From NCBI GenBank assembly GCA_965656535.1, contig CBFHKX010000001.1:930001-994000 (forward strand): DNA of 64,000 nucleotides, given 5' to 3'. This document shows positions 18,914-27,823 of this stretch, one piece after another; position 1 is the first letter of the stretch, and every line of letters begins with the position of its first letter. This DNA comes from Lishizhenia sp965656535. GTDB lineage: Bacteria > Bacteroidota > Bacteroidia > Flavobacteriales_D > Crocinitomicaceae. The notes under the pieces are model-generated. The model was not told where the DNA came from. It saw nothing but the letters and a program-made list of their open reading frames with translations, and did not search any database. The position numbers were made by a program, and so were the translations under genes.

Positions 18914-21900
18914 ATGAAATTATATGTAACAACAATGGTTGTCTTAGGATTAGTAGCCAATGCTTTTGGTTATTACCCTGCAGACTACACTCCTCCAAGT
19001 GCTGGAGGTAGTGGTTCGGCGACATTCGGTGCAAAGGCAAACTGCCCTAACTCGAATGCACGTTTATTCATGGAATTTAACGACGTTAGAGCGCTTATCG
19101 AAGTAGGTGGTTCTTTATGGCAAGATAGAGCAAATGGTGCAGCAGCTTATTTCGTACCTGCTGAATCAAATACAACAGTGATATTCGCTGGAGCTATCTG
19201 GATGGGAGGAAAAGATGTTAATGGTCAGCTTAAACTAGCTGCATTAACGTTTAGAAGCGGAAACGATTTTTGGCCTGGTCCATTAAGCGTTAATATCGGT
19301 TCTGGTAATATTCAGCATGGAGTTGCCGTTGGAGATAATGCTATTAGAGATTTTGGTGCTGCTACTATTGATCCAGATGTTTGTATCGAATATGATCAAT
19401 TCTTCTCAATAGCTAAATCAGAAGTAATTCAGTTTAGCTTGCAGTATGAGTGTTCTCAAACTCCAGGTTGTGAAGAGGTATACAACGTATCGGCTGACGC
19501 TATCAATAGAATTAACAATTGGCCTGCTCACGGTGACGTGTCTAGAGGTCAAGATTTTTACCTAGCTCCTTTTTATGATAGAAACCTAAATGGGGTATAT
19601 GAGCCTACCTTAGGTGAATATCCATGGTTTGATGATATTTTAAATAGAGATGATGTTCTTTGTGGTTCTGACAGAAGGGTTACGCTTTTTGGTGACCAAA
19701 CAAACTGGTGGATTTTTAACGATAAAGGAAATATTCACACCGAGTCTGGAGGAGATCCAATAGGTATGGAAATCCATGCTCAGGCATTTTCATTCGCTAC
19801 GAATGATGAAGTGAATAAGATGACTTTCTACAATTACGAAATGATCAACAGAAGTACGCAGACACTAGAAGAAACGTATTTTAGTCAGTATGTTGATGCG
19901 GATATAGGATTGGCAAACGATGATTTTGCAGGTTGTGATGTTTCTAGAGGTTTAGGTTTTATGTACAATGGTGTTGATTTTGATCCAGGACAAAATGGTA
20001 ACGGTTACGGAGAAAACGTACCTGCTGTCGGTATTGATTTCTTCGAAGGACCATATCAAGATCCAGATGGAATTGATAACCCAGGACCAAGAACTGAAGA
20101 AGTTAACGGCCAGTCTGTTTTTGTTCAGCCTTCTGTAGCAGAAGCACTTGCACAGGATGGTATTGTATACAAAGGTATAGGTATCGGTTATTCAGATGGA
20201 ATTGTAGATAATGAGCGTTTTGGTATGAGACGTTTCAATTATTATACCAATGGTGCGAACGCTGGTCAAGGTGATCCAAGAAATAATTTCCCGACAGATT
20301 TTTACAATTATATGTCTGGTTTCTGGAGAGATGGTACAGATAACTTCTTCGGAGGAAGTGGTTATCCAGGAAGTAATGGAGTTACAACTATTCCATCTGA
20401 TTTCATGTTCCCAGGGGATTCAGATCCACTTTTCTGGGGTACTGCTGGTGTTCCTACAACTTACAATTGGTCTGAGACACAAACTACAGCGGGTGGTGCA
20501 TCTAACCAGCCTGGTGATAGACGATTTGTTCAGTCGGCAGGACCATTTACACTTAAGCCGGGTGCAACAAACAACTTAACAGTTGGTGTTATTTATGGTA
20601 GAAGTTTCTCTGGTGATGCTTTCGAATCTGTTGCAGCTGTTAAAATAGCGGATACAAAGGCGCAAGCGTTGTTTGATAACTGTTTTAGAATTTTAGATCC
20701 ACCATCGGCTCCAGTACTTCAAATTCAGGAGTTAGAGAACGAGTTAGTACTTATGGTTTCTAATCCGTTTGGTAATAATGTAAACGAAGAATACATCGAA
20801 GAGGACAACATTAACATTGTTGAACCACCAGGTGTAACATACGATAAAAACTACAGATTTGAAGGATATCAGATCTACCAAATGATAGATGACGAAGCAT
20901 CTGTGGCGGATATCGGTGATATTGATAAAGCGCGTTTAGTTGCCCAATGTGATATTGAAAACGATGTTGAGGAATTAATTAACTATGAATTTAACGAGGA
21001 GTTAGGAGTTGCTGTTCCAAGTTTAAAAGTTAATGGTGCAAACGAAGGAATACAACATTCATTCTTACTTACAGAAGATGCTTTTGCAGCTGGAACTAAT
21101 AAGACATTGGTGAATCATAGAACGTATTACTATATCGCAATTGCATACGCTTACAATAACTATAAGAATTATGACCCAACCGATCCTGGTTCCTTAGATG
21201 GTCAGCAAATGCCTTATATTAGTTCTCGTTTAGCTGCAGATGGTAGTGCAATTAGACCAGTAATAGGTATTCCGCATGATCCAATTGCTGAAGCAGATGG
21301 TACATTAACTTCCTTGAGTTATGGTGATTCACCACAAATTAAAAGATTAGATGGTACAGGTAACGGTGGTTTTGCTGTTGATTTAACGCAAGAGTCAGTA
21401 GATAATATTTTTGAAAATGGTTCTATGGCTACACCAACATATACAACATCAGGTGCTCCAATTAAAGTAAAGGTAATTGATCCGCTAAGTTTAGCGGATG
21501 GTATTTTCAGACTTCGTTTCTTTAACCAAGGAGATGAATATATGGAAGACGCTGAGTGGGTAATCGATAGAATTGTTGATGGTAACATTGTAGAGTCTGT
21601 TACTTCTGAAAGAACGATTGAAGTAAACAATGAGCAGTTGATTACGGATTGGGGTATAAGTGTACAAATTCGTCAAGTAAACTACAACAAGTCACTGCCT
21701 TTCTCTGAAGGAAAATCTTACGCTGCTCCTATAGAAGCAACGATAGAATTTGCTGATTCTTCTAAGAGATGGATGATTGGTGTGCCAGATAATGATGGAT
21801 TCTCTCCTTTCAATTGGATTTCTGCGGGTGATTATGTTCCTGAGTCAGACAATACAGATCCAAATTTAGATTGTTATCAGGATATTGATCCGGCTACGTC

Positions 21901-23077
21901 AGATGATTCTGGTAGAGAGTATGCTCAGTTGTTAGGTGGAATTGTAACCTTAGGACAATACGCTAGAGGTAACGAATGTGAATTTTCTCCTATTGGTTGT
22001 GGTACAGGATACCAAACTGAAAGTAACTGGAGAAGTACCGCAAGAAACGATTTAGGTGGAGGTGCGCAACCAAGTGTTGACATCATAATTACAGCAGATA
22101 AATCAAAATGGACAAGATGTCCGGTTATTGAGTTAAACAATGATGAAAACTTATCTGTTGGGGGTGCTAAACCAGGTACTCTACGTGAAAGTCCATCTGT
22201 AGATAAAGAAGGTCGTAAGCCAGGTGATGCTGGGTACAACGAGTTTGAAGCTACAAATGGAGGAGCTCAGCCGACAGGTATGGGTTGGTTCCCAGGTTAC
22301 GCAATCGATGTGGAGAAAGGTAGAAGGTTAAACATGGCTTTCACTGAAAATTCTTTCTTAGCGGGAGAAGGTGGAGCTGACATGGTTTGGAATCCAAGCG
22401 AAACATTTGCTTCAAATATTGGAACGCCTAGATTAGGTGGACAACAATTGGTTTATGTATTAGGAGGAAGCGAAAACGATATGCCTGTCTACAGTCAAGA
22501 CCAAAACTACGTGTATGATTTACTTTCTCAAGAATCTACAAGCACATACAGAGACTTCTATGGTTCATTATCATGGGTATTGTATCCAATAAAGGCTCCG
22601 GGTCAAGACTTATTAAGTACAGATGTTAAAATTAGACTTAGAATCGAGAAGACATATCAAGAGTATTTTGCAACGGGTGAAAACGGAGGAGCTCCAATGT
22701 ATGAATGGGATATGTCTACGTTTAGAACAATTACAGGTGATCAAGATGCGCTTGCAAGTGTACTTGATTTAATAAATGTTGTTCCTAATCCGTACTATGC
22801 GTTTTCTCAATATGAAAATGATAGATTAGATACACGTGTGAAAATCACAAACTTACCTGAAAGATGCTTAGTAAGAATTTACAACACATCTGGTAAGCTT
22901 GTAAAAACATTCAAGAAAGATGATCCGCTAACATCTATTGATTGGGATATGAAAAACGATGAGTTTATTCCTATCGCCAGTGGTTCTTATTTAATACATG
23001 TTGAGGTTGAAGGTATTGGAGAAACAGTGGTTAAATTCTTCTGTGGAATGCGTCAGCCTGACTTAGAAAACATTTAA
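18914..23077 (+). CDS. 1387-residue secreted protein with T9SS-like C-terminal domain
   Basis: Signal peptide about 1-19 (MKLYVTTMVVLGLVANAFGY). The body is Asn/Asp/Gly-rich with many aromatic residues and no enzyme motif I recognise. It includes calcium-site-like stretches such as FYDRNLNGVYEPTLGEYPWF and FGDQTNWWIFND. The last 95 residues start VVPNPYYAFSQYENDRLDTR and continue with VRIYNTSGKLVKTF and ASGSYLIHV, which is the fold pattern of T9SS sorting domains. An unusual tail, FFCGMRQPDLENI, follows. Encoded between the large TonB receptor and the PorV-like protein with gaps of 20 and 26 bp. Export by T9SS to the cell surface is inferred; the function is unknown. Confidence 0.85.
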   Translation: MKLYVTTMVVLGLVANAFGYYPADYTPPSAGGSGSATFGAKANCPNSNARLFMEFNDVRALIEVGGSLWQDRANGAAAYFVPAESNTTVIFAGAIWMGGKDVNGQLKLAALTFRSGNDFWPGPLSVNIGSGNIQHGVAVGDNAIRDFGAATIDPDVCIEYDQFFSIAKSEVIQFSLQYECSQTPGCEEVYNVSADAINRINNWPAHGDVSRGQDFYLAPFYDRNLNGVYEPTLGEYPWFDDILNRDDVLCGSDRRVTLFGDQTNWWIFNDKGNIHTESGGDPIGMEIHAQAFSFATNDEVNKMTFYNYEMINRSTQTLEETYFSQYVDADIGLANDDFAGCDVSRGLGFMYNGVDFDPGQNGNGYGENVPAVGIDFFEGPYQDPDGIDNPGPRTEEVNGQSVFVQPSVAEALAQDGIVYKGIGIGYSDGIVDNERFGMRRFNYYTNGANAGQGDPRNNFPTDFYNYMSGFWRDGTDNFFGGSGYPGSNGVTTIPSDFMFPGDSDPLFWGTAGVPTTYNWSETQTTAGGASNQPGDRRFVQSAGPFTLKPGATNNLTVGVIYGRSFSGDAFESVAAVKIADTKAQALFDNCFRILDPPSAPVLQIQELENELVLMVSNPFGNNVNEEYIEEDNINIVEPPGVTYDKNYRFEGYQIYQMIDDEASVADIGDIDKARLVAQCDIENDVEELINYEFNEELGVAVPSLKVNGANEGIQHSFLLTEDAFAAGTNKTLVNHRTYYYIAIAYAYNNYKNYDPTDPGSLDGQQMPYISSRLAADGSAIRPVIGIPHDPIAEADGTLTSLSYGDSPQIKRLDGTGNGGFAVDLTQESVDNIFENGSMATPTYTTSGAPIKVKVIDPLSLADGIFRLRFFNQGDEYMEDAEWVIDRIVDGNIVESVTSERTIEVNNEQLITDWGISVQIRQVNYNKSLPFSEGKSYAAPIEATIEFADSSKRWMIGVPDNDGFSPFNWISAGDYVPESDNTDPNLDCYQDIDPATSDDSGREYAQLLGGIVTLGQYARGNECEFSPIGCGTGYQTESNWRSTARNDLGGGAQPSVDIIITADKSKWTRCPVIELNNDENLSVGGAKPGTLRESPSVDKEGRKPGDAGYNEFEATNGGAQPTGMGWFPGYAIDVEKGRRLNMAFTENSFLAGEGGADMVWNPSETFASNIGTPRLGGQQLVYVLGGSENDMPVYSQDQNYVYDLLSQESTSTYRDFYGSLSWVLYPIKAPGQDLLSTDVKIRLRIEKTYQEYFATGENGGAPMYEWDMSTFRTITGDQDALASVLDLINVVPNPYYAFSQYENDRLDTRVKITNLPERCLVRIYNTSGKLVKTFKKDDPLTSIDWDMKNDEFIPIASGSYLIHVEVEGIGETVVKFFCGMRQPDLENI

Positions 23078-23103
23078 TAGACTACTGATTTTAAAATTAC
23101 GAC

Positions 23104-24165
23104 ATGAAGAAATTCAATAAAATAAAAAATTCGTTAGTAGTAGGAGCATTAATTTCTTGCTCCGCTGCTTTCGGTGGAAATGAAGATAGAATTGGTTCTG
23201 CTGGAGCAAGTCAAATGTTAATCAATCCGTGGGCGCGTTCTTCAGCTTGGGGTGATGCAGGTGTTTCTTGTGTAAATGGCTTAGAAGCAACGTTTACAAA
23301 TATTGCAGGTTTAGCATTTACAGATAGAACGCAGATCAAGTTTAATTATACGAACTGGTTAGGTTCTGCAGATATTGGATTAAGCAGCGCAGGTATTGCG
23401 CAACGTGTTTCCGACCAAGATGTTATTGCTGTTAGTATTCAATCTTACGGATTAGGTGATATAGACATCACTACAGCTGATTTACCAGAGGGTGGAGTAG
23501 GTACATTTACACCACGTTTAAGTATCGTTAATGTTGGATATGCTAGAGAATTTTCAAACTCTATTTATGGAGGTTTTAACTTGAAAGTTATGTCAGAAAG
23601 CATAGCAAACCTTCGTTCTACTGGTGTTGCTTTTGATGCTGGTGTTCGATATGTTACTGGAGAACAAGACCACGTTAAGTTTGGAATATCCTTAAAAAAT
23701 GTTGGTCCTACAATGCGGTTTTCTGGTGATGGTTTGGCAACGCCAATTTTTTACCAGTCTACTGGTGAGGTTGCTACATTAGAACAAAGAAGTAGTGCAT
23801 ATGAAATGCCATCACAATTAGTTATGGGGGCATCATATGACTTTCTATTTTCAGAAGAGAGTAAATTAACGGCTGCTTTTGCTTTTACGGCTAATTCTTT
23901 TTCTAACGATCAATATCGTATAGGTTTAGATTACGGAATGGCTTTAGAGAAAGCTGCTTTCAATATTAGAGCAGGATACGTTCTAGAGAAGAACATTTTT
24001 AATGTAGACGATAGAACAAATGCTTTAACTGGTTTAACAGCTGGTTTTTCTGTAGATGCTTTGGCGGGTGCAAATAAATCTCCGCTAGGTTTGGAATATG
24101 CCATGAGGTTATCAAATCCTTTTGGAGTAATTCATACGTTTGGAGTTACCATTAGCTTGAAATAA
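23104..24165 (+). CDS. PorV/PorQ-family outer-membrane barrel protein
   Basis: 353 residues. A signal peptide (about 1-24) is followed by a FadL-like barrel of the PorV/PorQ family. Typical features are the N-terminal GSAGASQMLINPWARSSAWG, the conserved LEATFTNIAGLAF (the Asn-Ile-Ala-Gly variant of the usual NPAGL), and the terminal strand FGVTISLK. PorV carries T9SS cargo from the translocon to the sortase. This paralogue is encoded directly after a putative T9SS cargo protein, so it may be a dedicated shuttle for it. The general PorV is encoded separately at 58353. It is followed by a terminator at 24192-24224. Confidence 0.85.
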   Translation: MKKFNKIKNSLVVGALISCSAAFGGNEDRIGSAGASQMLINPWARSSAWGDAGVSCVNGLEATFTNIAGLAFTDRTQIKFNYTNWLGSADIGLSSAGIAQRVSDQDVIAVSIQSYGLGDIDITTADLPEGGVGTFTPRLSIVNVGYAREFSNSIYGGFNLKVMSESIANLRSTGVAFDAGVRYVTGEQDHVKFGISLKNVGPTMRFSGDGLATPIFYQSTGEVATLEQRSSAYEMPSQLVMGASYDFLFSEESKLTAAFAFTANSFSNDQYRIGLDYGMALEKAAFNIRAGYVLEKNIFNVDDRTNALTGLTAGFSVDALAGANKSPLGLEYAMRLSNPFGVIHTFGVTISLK

Positions 24166-24178
24166 AAATAATATTTAT

Positions 24179-24186
24179 TATATTTG
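24179..24186 (+). promoter_or_regulatory. -7 promoter element before greA, upstream of a terminator hairpin
   Basis: TATATTTG matches the -7 consensus exactly. A transcript starting near 24192 would begin with the hairpin at 24192-24224 before reaching the greA ATG at 24247, raising the possibility of a leader-attenuated or short RNA. Confidence 0.4.
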
Positions 24187-24191
24187 TTAGA

Positions 24192-24224
24192 CAGGAGAGT
24201 CCTTAATTGGGCTCTCTTGTTTTT
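24192..24224 (+). terminator. Terminator between porV-like gene and greA
   Basis: GAGAGTCC and GGGCTCTC form an 8-bp stem (one wobble) with an ATT-rich loop, followed by TTGTTTTT. It ends the receptor operon and may also act in the greA leader. Confidence 0.7.
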
Positions 24225-24246
24225 GTTAATATAAGACCATAGAGAT

Positions 24247-24720
24247 ATGTCAAACATAAGTTATTATACTGCAGAAGGACTTCAAAAAATGAAGGATGAG
24301 CTGCATGAAATGAAGACTGTTCAAAGACCAGCCATTTCGAACCAAATTAGCGAAGCTAGAGATAAGGGCGATTTATCAGAAAACGCCGAGTATGATGCAG
24401 CTAAAGAAGCTCAAGGCTTGTTAGAAATGAAAATTTCAAAGTTAGAAGGTGTATTAGCCAATGCGCGCTTGATTGATGATTCTATGATTGATACATCGAA
24501 GGTGTATATTTTATCTAAAGTCACGATCAAGAATATAAAGAACGGTGCAGAGATGGCGTATACATTGGTAGCAGAAAATGAGGCAGACCTTAAAGCGAAA
24601 AAAATTTCAATCGAATCGCCAATTGGTAAAGGGTTGCTTGGTAAATCTAAAGGAGATATTGCCGATGTGCAAACACCAAATGGTATAATTCAGTTTGAAA
24701 TTATTGATATAGCGAGATAA
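24247..24720 (+). CDS. greA: Transcription elongation factor GreA
   Basis: 157 residues, the usual length. The N-terminal antiparallel coiled coil carries the acidic tip GDLSENAEYDAAKEAQ (residues 41-56), whose Asp/Glu residues enter the RNA polymerase secondary channel and stimulate transcript cleavage. The C-terminal FKBP-like domain ends SPIGKGLLGKSKGD...IIDIAR. It overlaps the HIT gene by one base (TAATG), so the two are co-translated. Confidence 0.97.
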   Translation: MSNISYYTAEGLQKMKDELHEMKTVQRPAISNQISEARDKGDLSENAEYDAAKEAQGLLEMKISKLEGVLANARLIDDSMIDTSKVYILSKVTIKNIKNGAEMAYTLVAENEADLKAKKISIESPIGKGLLGKSKGDIADVQTPNGIIQFEIIDIAR

Positions 24721-25109
24721 TGAGCTCTGTTTTTAAAAAAATTATTGATGGAGATATCCCTGCATATAAAGTTGCAGAAAATGACGAGTTTCTAGCATTT
24801 TTAGATATTTCTCCTTTAGTAGAAGGTCATACCTTAGTTATTCCTAAAAAGGAAACAGACTTCATTTTTGATATGGAAGATGATGCTCTAGGAAAGCTTA
24901 TGCAGTTTGCTAAAATCGTTGCAAACAAAATGAATACCGTTTTTGATTGTAAAAGAATTGGAGTTTCGGTTATTGGACTAGAAGTTCCACACGCGCACAT
25001 TCATTTAATTCCGATTAATGAAGTAGGAGATATGGACTTTAAACAGCCAAAGCTAAGCTTGCCTAAAGAAAGAATGGAGCATTTGGCCAAGTTAATTATA
25101 GAAGCATAA
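24720..25109 (+). CDS. HIT-family nucleotide hydrolase
   Basis: 129 residues. The histidine triad HAHIH is at 91-95 in VPHAHIHLIPI, and the family opening is FKKIIDGDIPAYKVAE. HIT proteins of the HinT branch hydrolyse nucleoside phosphoramidates and related adenylates. It starts on the last base of greA and is followed by a terminator. The greA-HIT pair is common in Bacteroidota. Confidence 0.93.
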   Translation: MSSVFKKIIDGDIPAYKVAENDEFLAFLDISPLVEGHTLVIPKKETDFIFDMEDDALGKLMQFAKIVANKMNTVFDCKRIGVSVIGLEVPHAHIHLIPINEVGDMDFKQPKLSLPKERMEHLAKLIIEA

Positions 25110-25120
25110 AATAGAAGGAG

Positions 25121-25148
25121 ACCAGTTGAGAAATTAGCTGGTTTTTTT
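25121..25148 (+). terminator. Terminator after HIT gene
   Basis: ACCAGTT and AGCTGGT pair (one wobble) around an 8-nt loop and are followed by seven T. The T run reaches the last codon of the convergent ruvC gene. Confidence 0.7.
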
Positions 25149-25707
25149 AATGGGTCTTATCTCGTTTCGGATTGTTTTTTATAAAAGCTTCCCAATTGTT
25201 ACTTTTTGATTTATTGTGTTCGCCTATACCTTTACTAAAGTGATGACAAACTGCTGCTGCTAATCCGTCTGTTGCATCCAAATATTTAGGCAATTCCTTT
25301 ATTTTAAGCAAACTTTGAAGCATGGCAGCAACTTGTTCTTTAGATGCGTTTCCTGAGCCTGTAATTGCTTGTTTAATGCGTTTCGGTGTGTACTCCTCAA
25401 AAGGTACATTACTCTTTAAAGATGCTGCGATACAAACACCCTGAGCTCTTCCTAGTTTTAACATGGATTGTACGTTTTTTCCAAAGAAAGGTGCTTCGAT
25501 TGCCATTTCATCTGGTTTGTATTCTTGAATAATCGCATCAACACGGTCAAAGATTTTTTTCAACTTATCTGGATGGGTGGGTAGCTTACTTAAATGAATC
25601 ACACCAAAATTAACCAACTCCATATTTTTGCCTTTGATATGAATCAATCCATACCCCATTACAGAAGTACCGGGGTCTATTCCTAGAATTATTTTATCTT
25701 CAACCAT
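25147..25707 (-). CDS. ruvC: Holliday junction endonuclease RuvC
   Basis: 186 residues. Catalytic acidic residues fit RuvC: D11 in LGIDPGTSVMGYG, E71 in MAIEAPFFGKN, and D144/D147 in LDATDGLAAAVCHH. RuvC cleaves Holliday junctions after RuvAB branch migration. It is a single gene on the minus strand, convergent with the HIT gene and divergent from the flippase-like gene only 12 bp away, so the two starts share a very short promoter region. Confidence 0.96.
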   Translation of the reverse strand: MVEDKIILGIDPGTSVMGYGLIHIKGKNMELVNFGVIHLSKLPTHPDKLKKIFDRVDAIIQEYKPDEMAIEAPFFGKNVQSMLKLGRAQGVCIAASLKSNVPFEEYTPKRIKQAITGSGNASKEQVAAMLQSLLKIKELPKYLDATDGLAAAVCHHFSKGIGEHNKSKSNNWEAFIKNNPKRDKTH

Positions 25708-25719
25708 TATTTAATTACA

Positions 25720-26643
25720 GTGTTTAGAACGTTAAAGGTAAATAAGTCTTTTTTAATTGGGTTAAAACTTCTCGTTTTCTGTCTTGTATTCTATATTTTT
25801 TATTGGCAAACCAAAGATGTGAGTTTATCAGAACTGAAAAATATCAAAGGCACGCATATATATTATCTTTTGTTAGTGGTATTGCTTATGCCTTTAAATT
25901 GGTATTTAGATTTCCTAAAATGGAAAATGATTTTACGCTTTAAAGGTATAGGAGCAAAGAACATTCGGTTTAAATCTTTTATTTCTGGTATTGCAATAAG
26001 TGCTATAACTCCAAATCGAATTGGTAATTTTTTAGGTCGGATGGTCTGGTTTTCCAATAAAAATAAAGTATACGTTTCATTGGCTACCCTCTACAGCAAT
26101 TTTGCTCAGTTTTTATCTACTTTAATTGTAGGTGTATTTGGTCTTTCTATGGCTAATAATCTGCCGAGCAGTTTAACTTTTAATGTTGCTGTTTACGCTA
26201 GTTTCATTACTATTTTAGGTGTTCTATTCTTATGTTATCTCTTTTCTTATGCTTTTATTCATCTAATTCTTAAATCAAAACCAAATATAAGTAACGCTAT
26301 TATTCCCTTTTTAAAGCAGAAACGCTTACGATTATTGTTGGTGAGTGTTTTGAGGTTTGTTGTAATATGTAATCAATATTATTTTACCCTCTGCTTTTTC
26401 CAAATTGAATCATTCTATGACGTACTTCCTTTAGTAATGACAGTTTTTTTATTTACTACATTAACGCCTTCTTTATTTTTCGGAAAACTCATGGTTAGAG
26501 AAAGTATTGCTTTGTTTATTCTTACTCCTTTTTATTCAAACGAAATACTTATCTTAACTTCATCCTTACTTTTATGGTTTATTAATCTCGGAATTCCAGC
26601 TTTGATTGGTGGACTGGTTTTGGCTCGTTTGAAATTAAAATAA
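25720..26643 (+). CDS. Lysylphosphatidylglycerol-synthase-TM/flippase-like membrane protein
   Basis: 307 residues starting with GTG. Seven or more membrane helices are visible (for example FLIGLKLLVFCLVFYIFYW near the start, then YYLLLVVLLMPLNWYL). The segment SGIAISAITPNRIGNFLGRM matches the UPF0104/flippase-like domain family, whose members include the flippase half of MprF and archaeal glycolipid transporters. It overlaps the downstream glycosyltransferase by one base (TAATG), suggesting joint action on a lipid-linked sugar. The substrate cannot be told. Confidence 0.8.
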   Translation: MFRTLKVNKSFLIGLKLLVFCLVFYIFYWQTKDVSLSELKNIKGTHIYYLLLVVLLMPLNWYLDFLKWKMILRFKGIGAKNIRFKSFISGIAISAITPNRIGNFLGRMVWFSNKNKVYVSLATLYSNFAQFLSTLIVGVFGLSMANNLPSSLTFNVAVYASFITILGVLFLCYLFSYAFIHLILKSKPNISNAIIPFLKQKRLRLLLVSVLRFVVICNQYYFTLCFFQIESFYDVLPLVMTVFLFTTLTPSLFFGKLMVRESIALFILTPFYSNEILILTSSLLLWFINLGIPALIGGLVLARLKLK

Positions 26644-27761
26644 TGACAATCAATTTAGAAATACTTATAATCATTTACGCGCTATCATCTTTGGTATTGA
26701 TTGTATTTTCTATTCTCAAGTTATCCAATTCTAAACAAACGAAAAAAGGTAGGTTTGACTTGAATGATTTAACGGTTATTGTTCCTTTTCGTAACGAGGA
26801 GTCAAGAATAGTACACTTATTAAATTCACTAAAAAAGCAAAGTGCCCTTCCTTTTCAGTATTTGTTTCTCAACGATCATTCTATTGATAAAGGAGTAGGT
26901 CAAATTCATAGTATGCTAGAACAACAGAAAGTTAATTATAGTATACTAGATCTACCAGAGAAATATCAGGGTAAGAAAAGCGCTATTCGCTATGCCATGA
27001 AAGCGGTTCAAACCAAGTATTTTTTAATTCAAGATGCAGATGTAGAGCTTCCTGCTAATTACTTTTGCAATTTGAAAGAATTACCCCATGCAGATTTATA
27101 TATTTTACCAGTAGCCATGGAAAGTAAAAGTGTATTCCAACTTTTTTCGGTTCTAGATCATTTGATGATTAACGCTGTTAATTGGAGCGTTTCTGCATTT
27201 TATCCTTTAACAGCGAGTGGTGCCAATCTAATCGTAAGGAAAAGTACTTTTATGGAACTAACGTATTCAGATTATAAAGAGGAGATTGCTTCTGGAGATG
27301 ATCAGTTTATTTTACGTGATTTTAGAACAGCGGAAAAAGAAATTTTAACTATTGGCTCTAAACGGCATACCGTATTAACCGAATCGCCAAGTTCATTCAA
27401 AGAATTAATTGATCAGCGTGTTAGATGGGCAGGTAAGACAGCTAAGGTAGGCGATGTGTTAGACCTTTTCGTTGGCGGACTAGCATTGATGTATTCTGTT
27501 TCATTTTTTCTGTTTAGTTTGATTTTTCTTGTGAAGGGCAATTTTGCTCTAGCAGGCTTTGTATTTGGCGTAAAATTGGGATTAGATATACTCTTTTATA
27601 GCTTTTATTTTATCTATCAAAACAGAGCTCATTATTTGTTGTTATTGCCGGTTATGAATATAGTTTTCCCACTTTACGCTGTGATGCTCGCAATTTTAGT
27701 TGTCTTTTATAAACCGAAATGGAAGGGTAGAGAAATCTATTTAACTTCAAGTAAAAAATAA
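26643..27761 (+). CDS. Family 2 glycosyltransferase, membrane-anchored
   Basis: 372 residues. An N-terminal helix (about 5-25) is followed by a GT-A domain: VIVPFRNEESRI, LNDHSIDKG, the metal-binding IQDADVELP, GDDQFI, and QRVRWAGK, which is the QxxRW motif of processive GT2 enzymes. Three membrane helices close the protein. It is coupled to the flippase-like gene by a one-base overlap. The product may be a glycolipid or polysaccharide; hyaluronan or cellulose synthase activity should not be assumed. Confidence 0.88.
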   Translation: MTINLEILIIIYALSSLVLIVFSILKLSNSKQTKKGRFDLNDLTVIVPFRNEESRIVHLLNSLKKQSALPFQYLFLNDHSIDKGVGQIHSMLEQQKVNYSILDLPEKYQGKKSAIRYAMKAVQTKYFLIQDADVELPANYFCNLKELPHADLYILPVAMESKSVFQLFSVLDHLMINAVNWSVSAFYPLTASGANLIVRKSTFMELTYSDYKEEIASGDDQFILRDFRTAEKEILTIGSKRHTVLTESPSSFKELIDQRVRWAGKTAKVGDVLDLFVGGLALMYSVSFFLFSLIFLVKGNFALAGFVFGVKLGLDILFYSFYFIYQNRAHYLLLLPVMNIVFPLYAVMLAILVVFYKPKWKGREIYLTSSKK

Positions 27762-27774
27762 CAGGTCTAGAAAT

Positions 27775-27807
27775 AAAAAAAGCACCCAGGATTGAGTGCT
27801 TTTTTTG
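27775..27807. terminator. Bidirectional terminator between convergent genes
   Basis: Six A, then AGCACCCA and TGAGTGCT (one mismatch) around a short loop, then seven T. It can serve both the plus-strand glycosyltransferase and the minus-strand DUF3127 gene. Confidence 0.8.
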
Positions 27808-27823
27808 TCTATTATATAAATCC

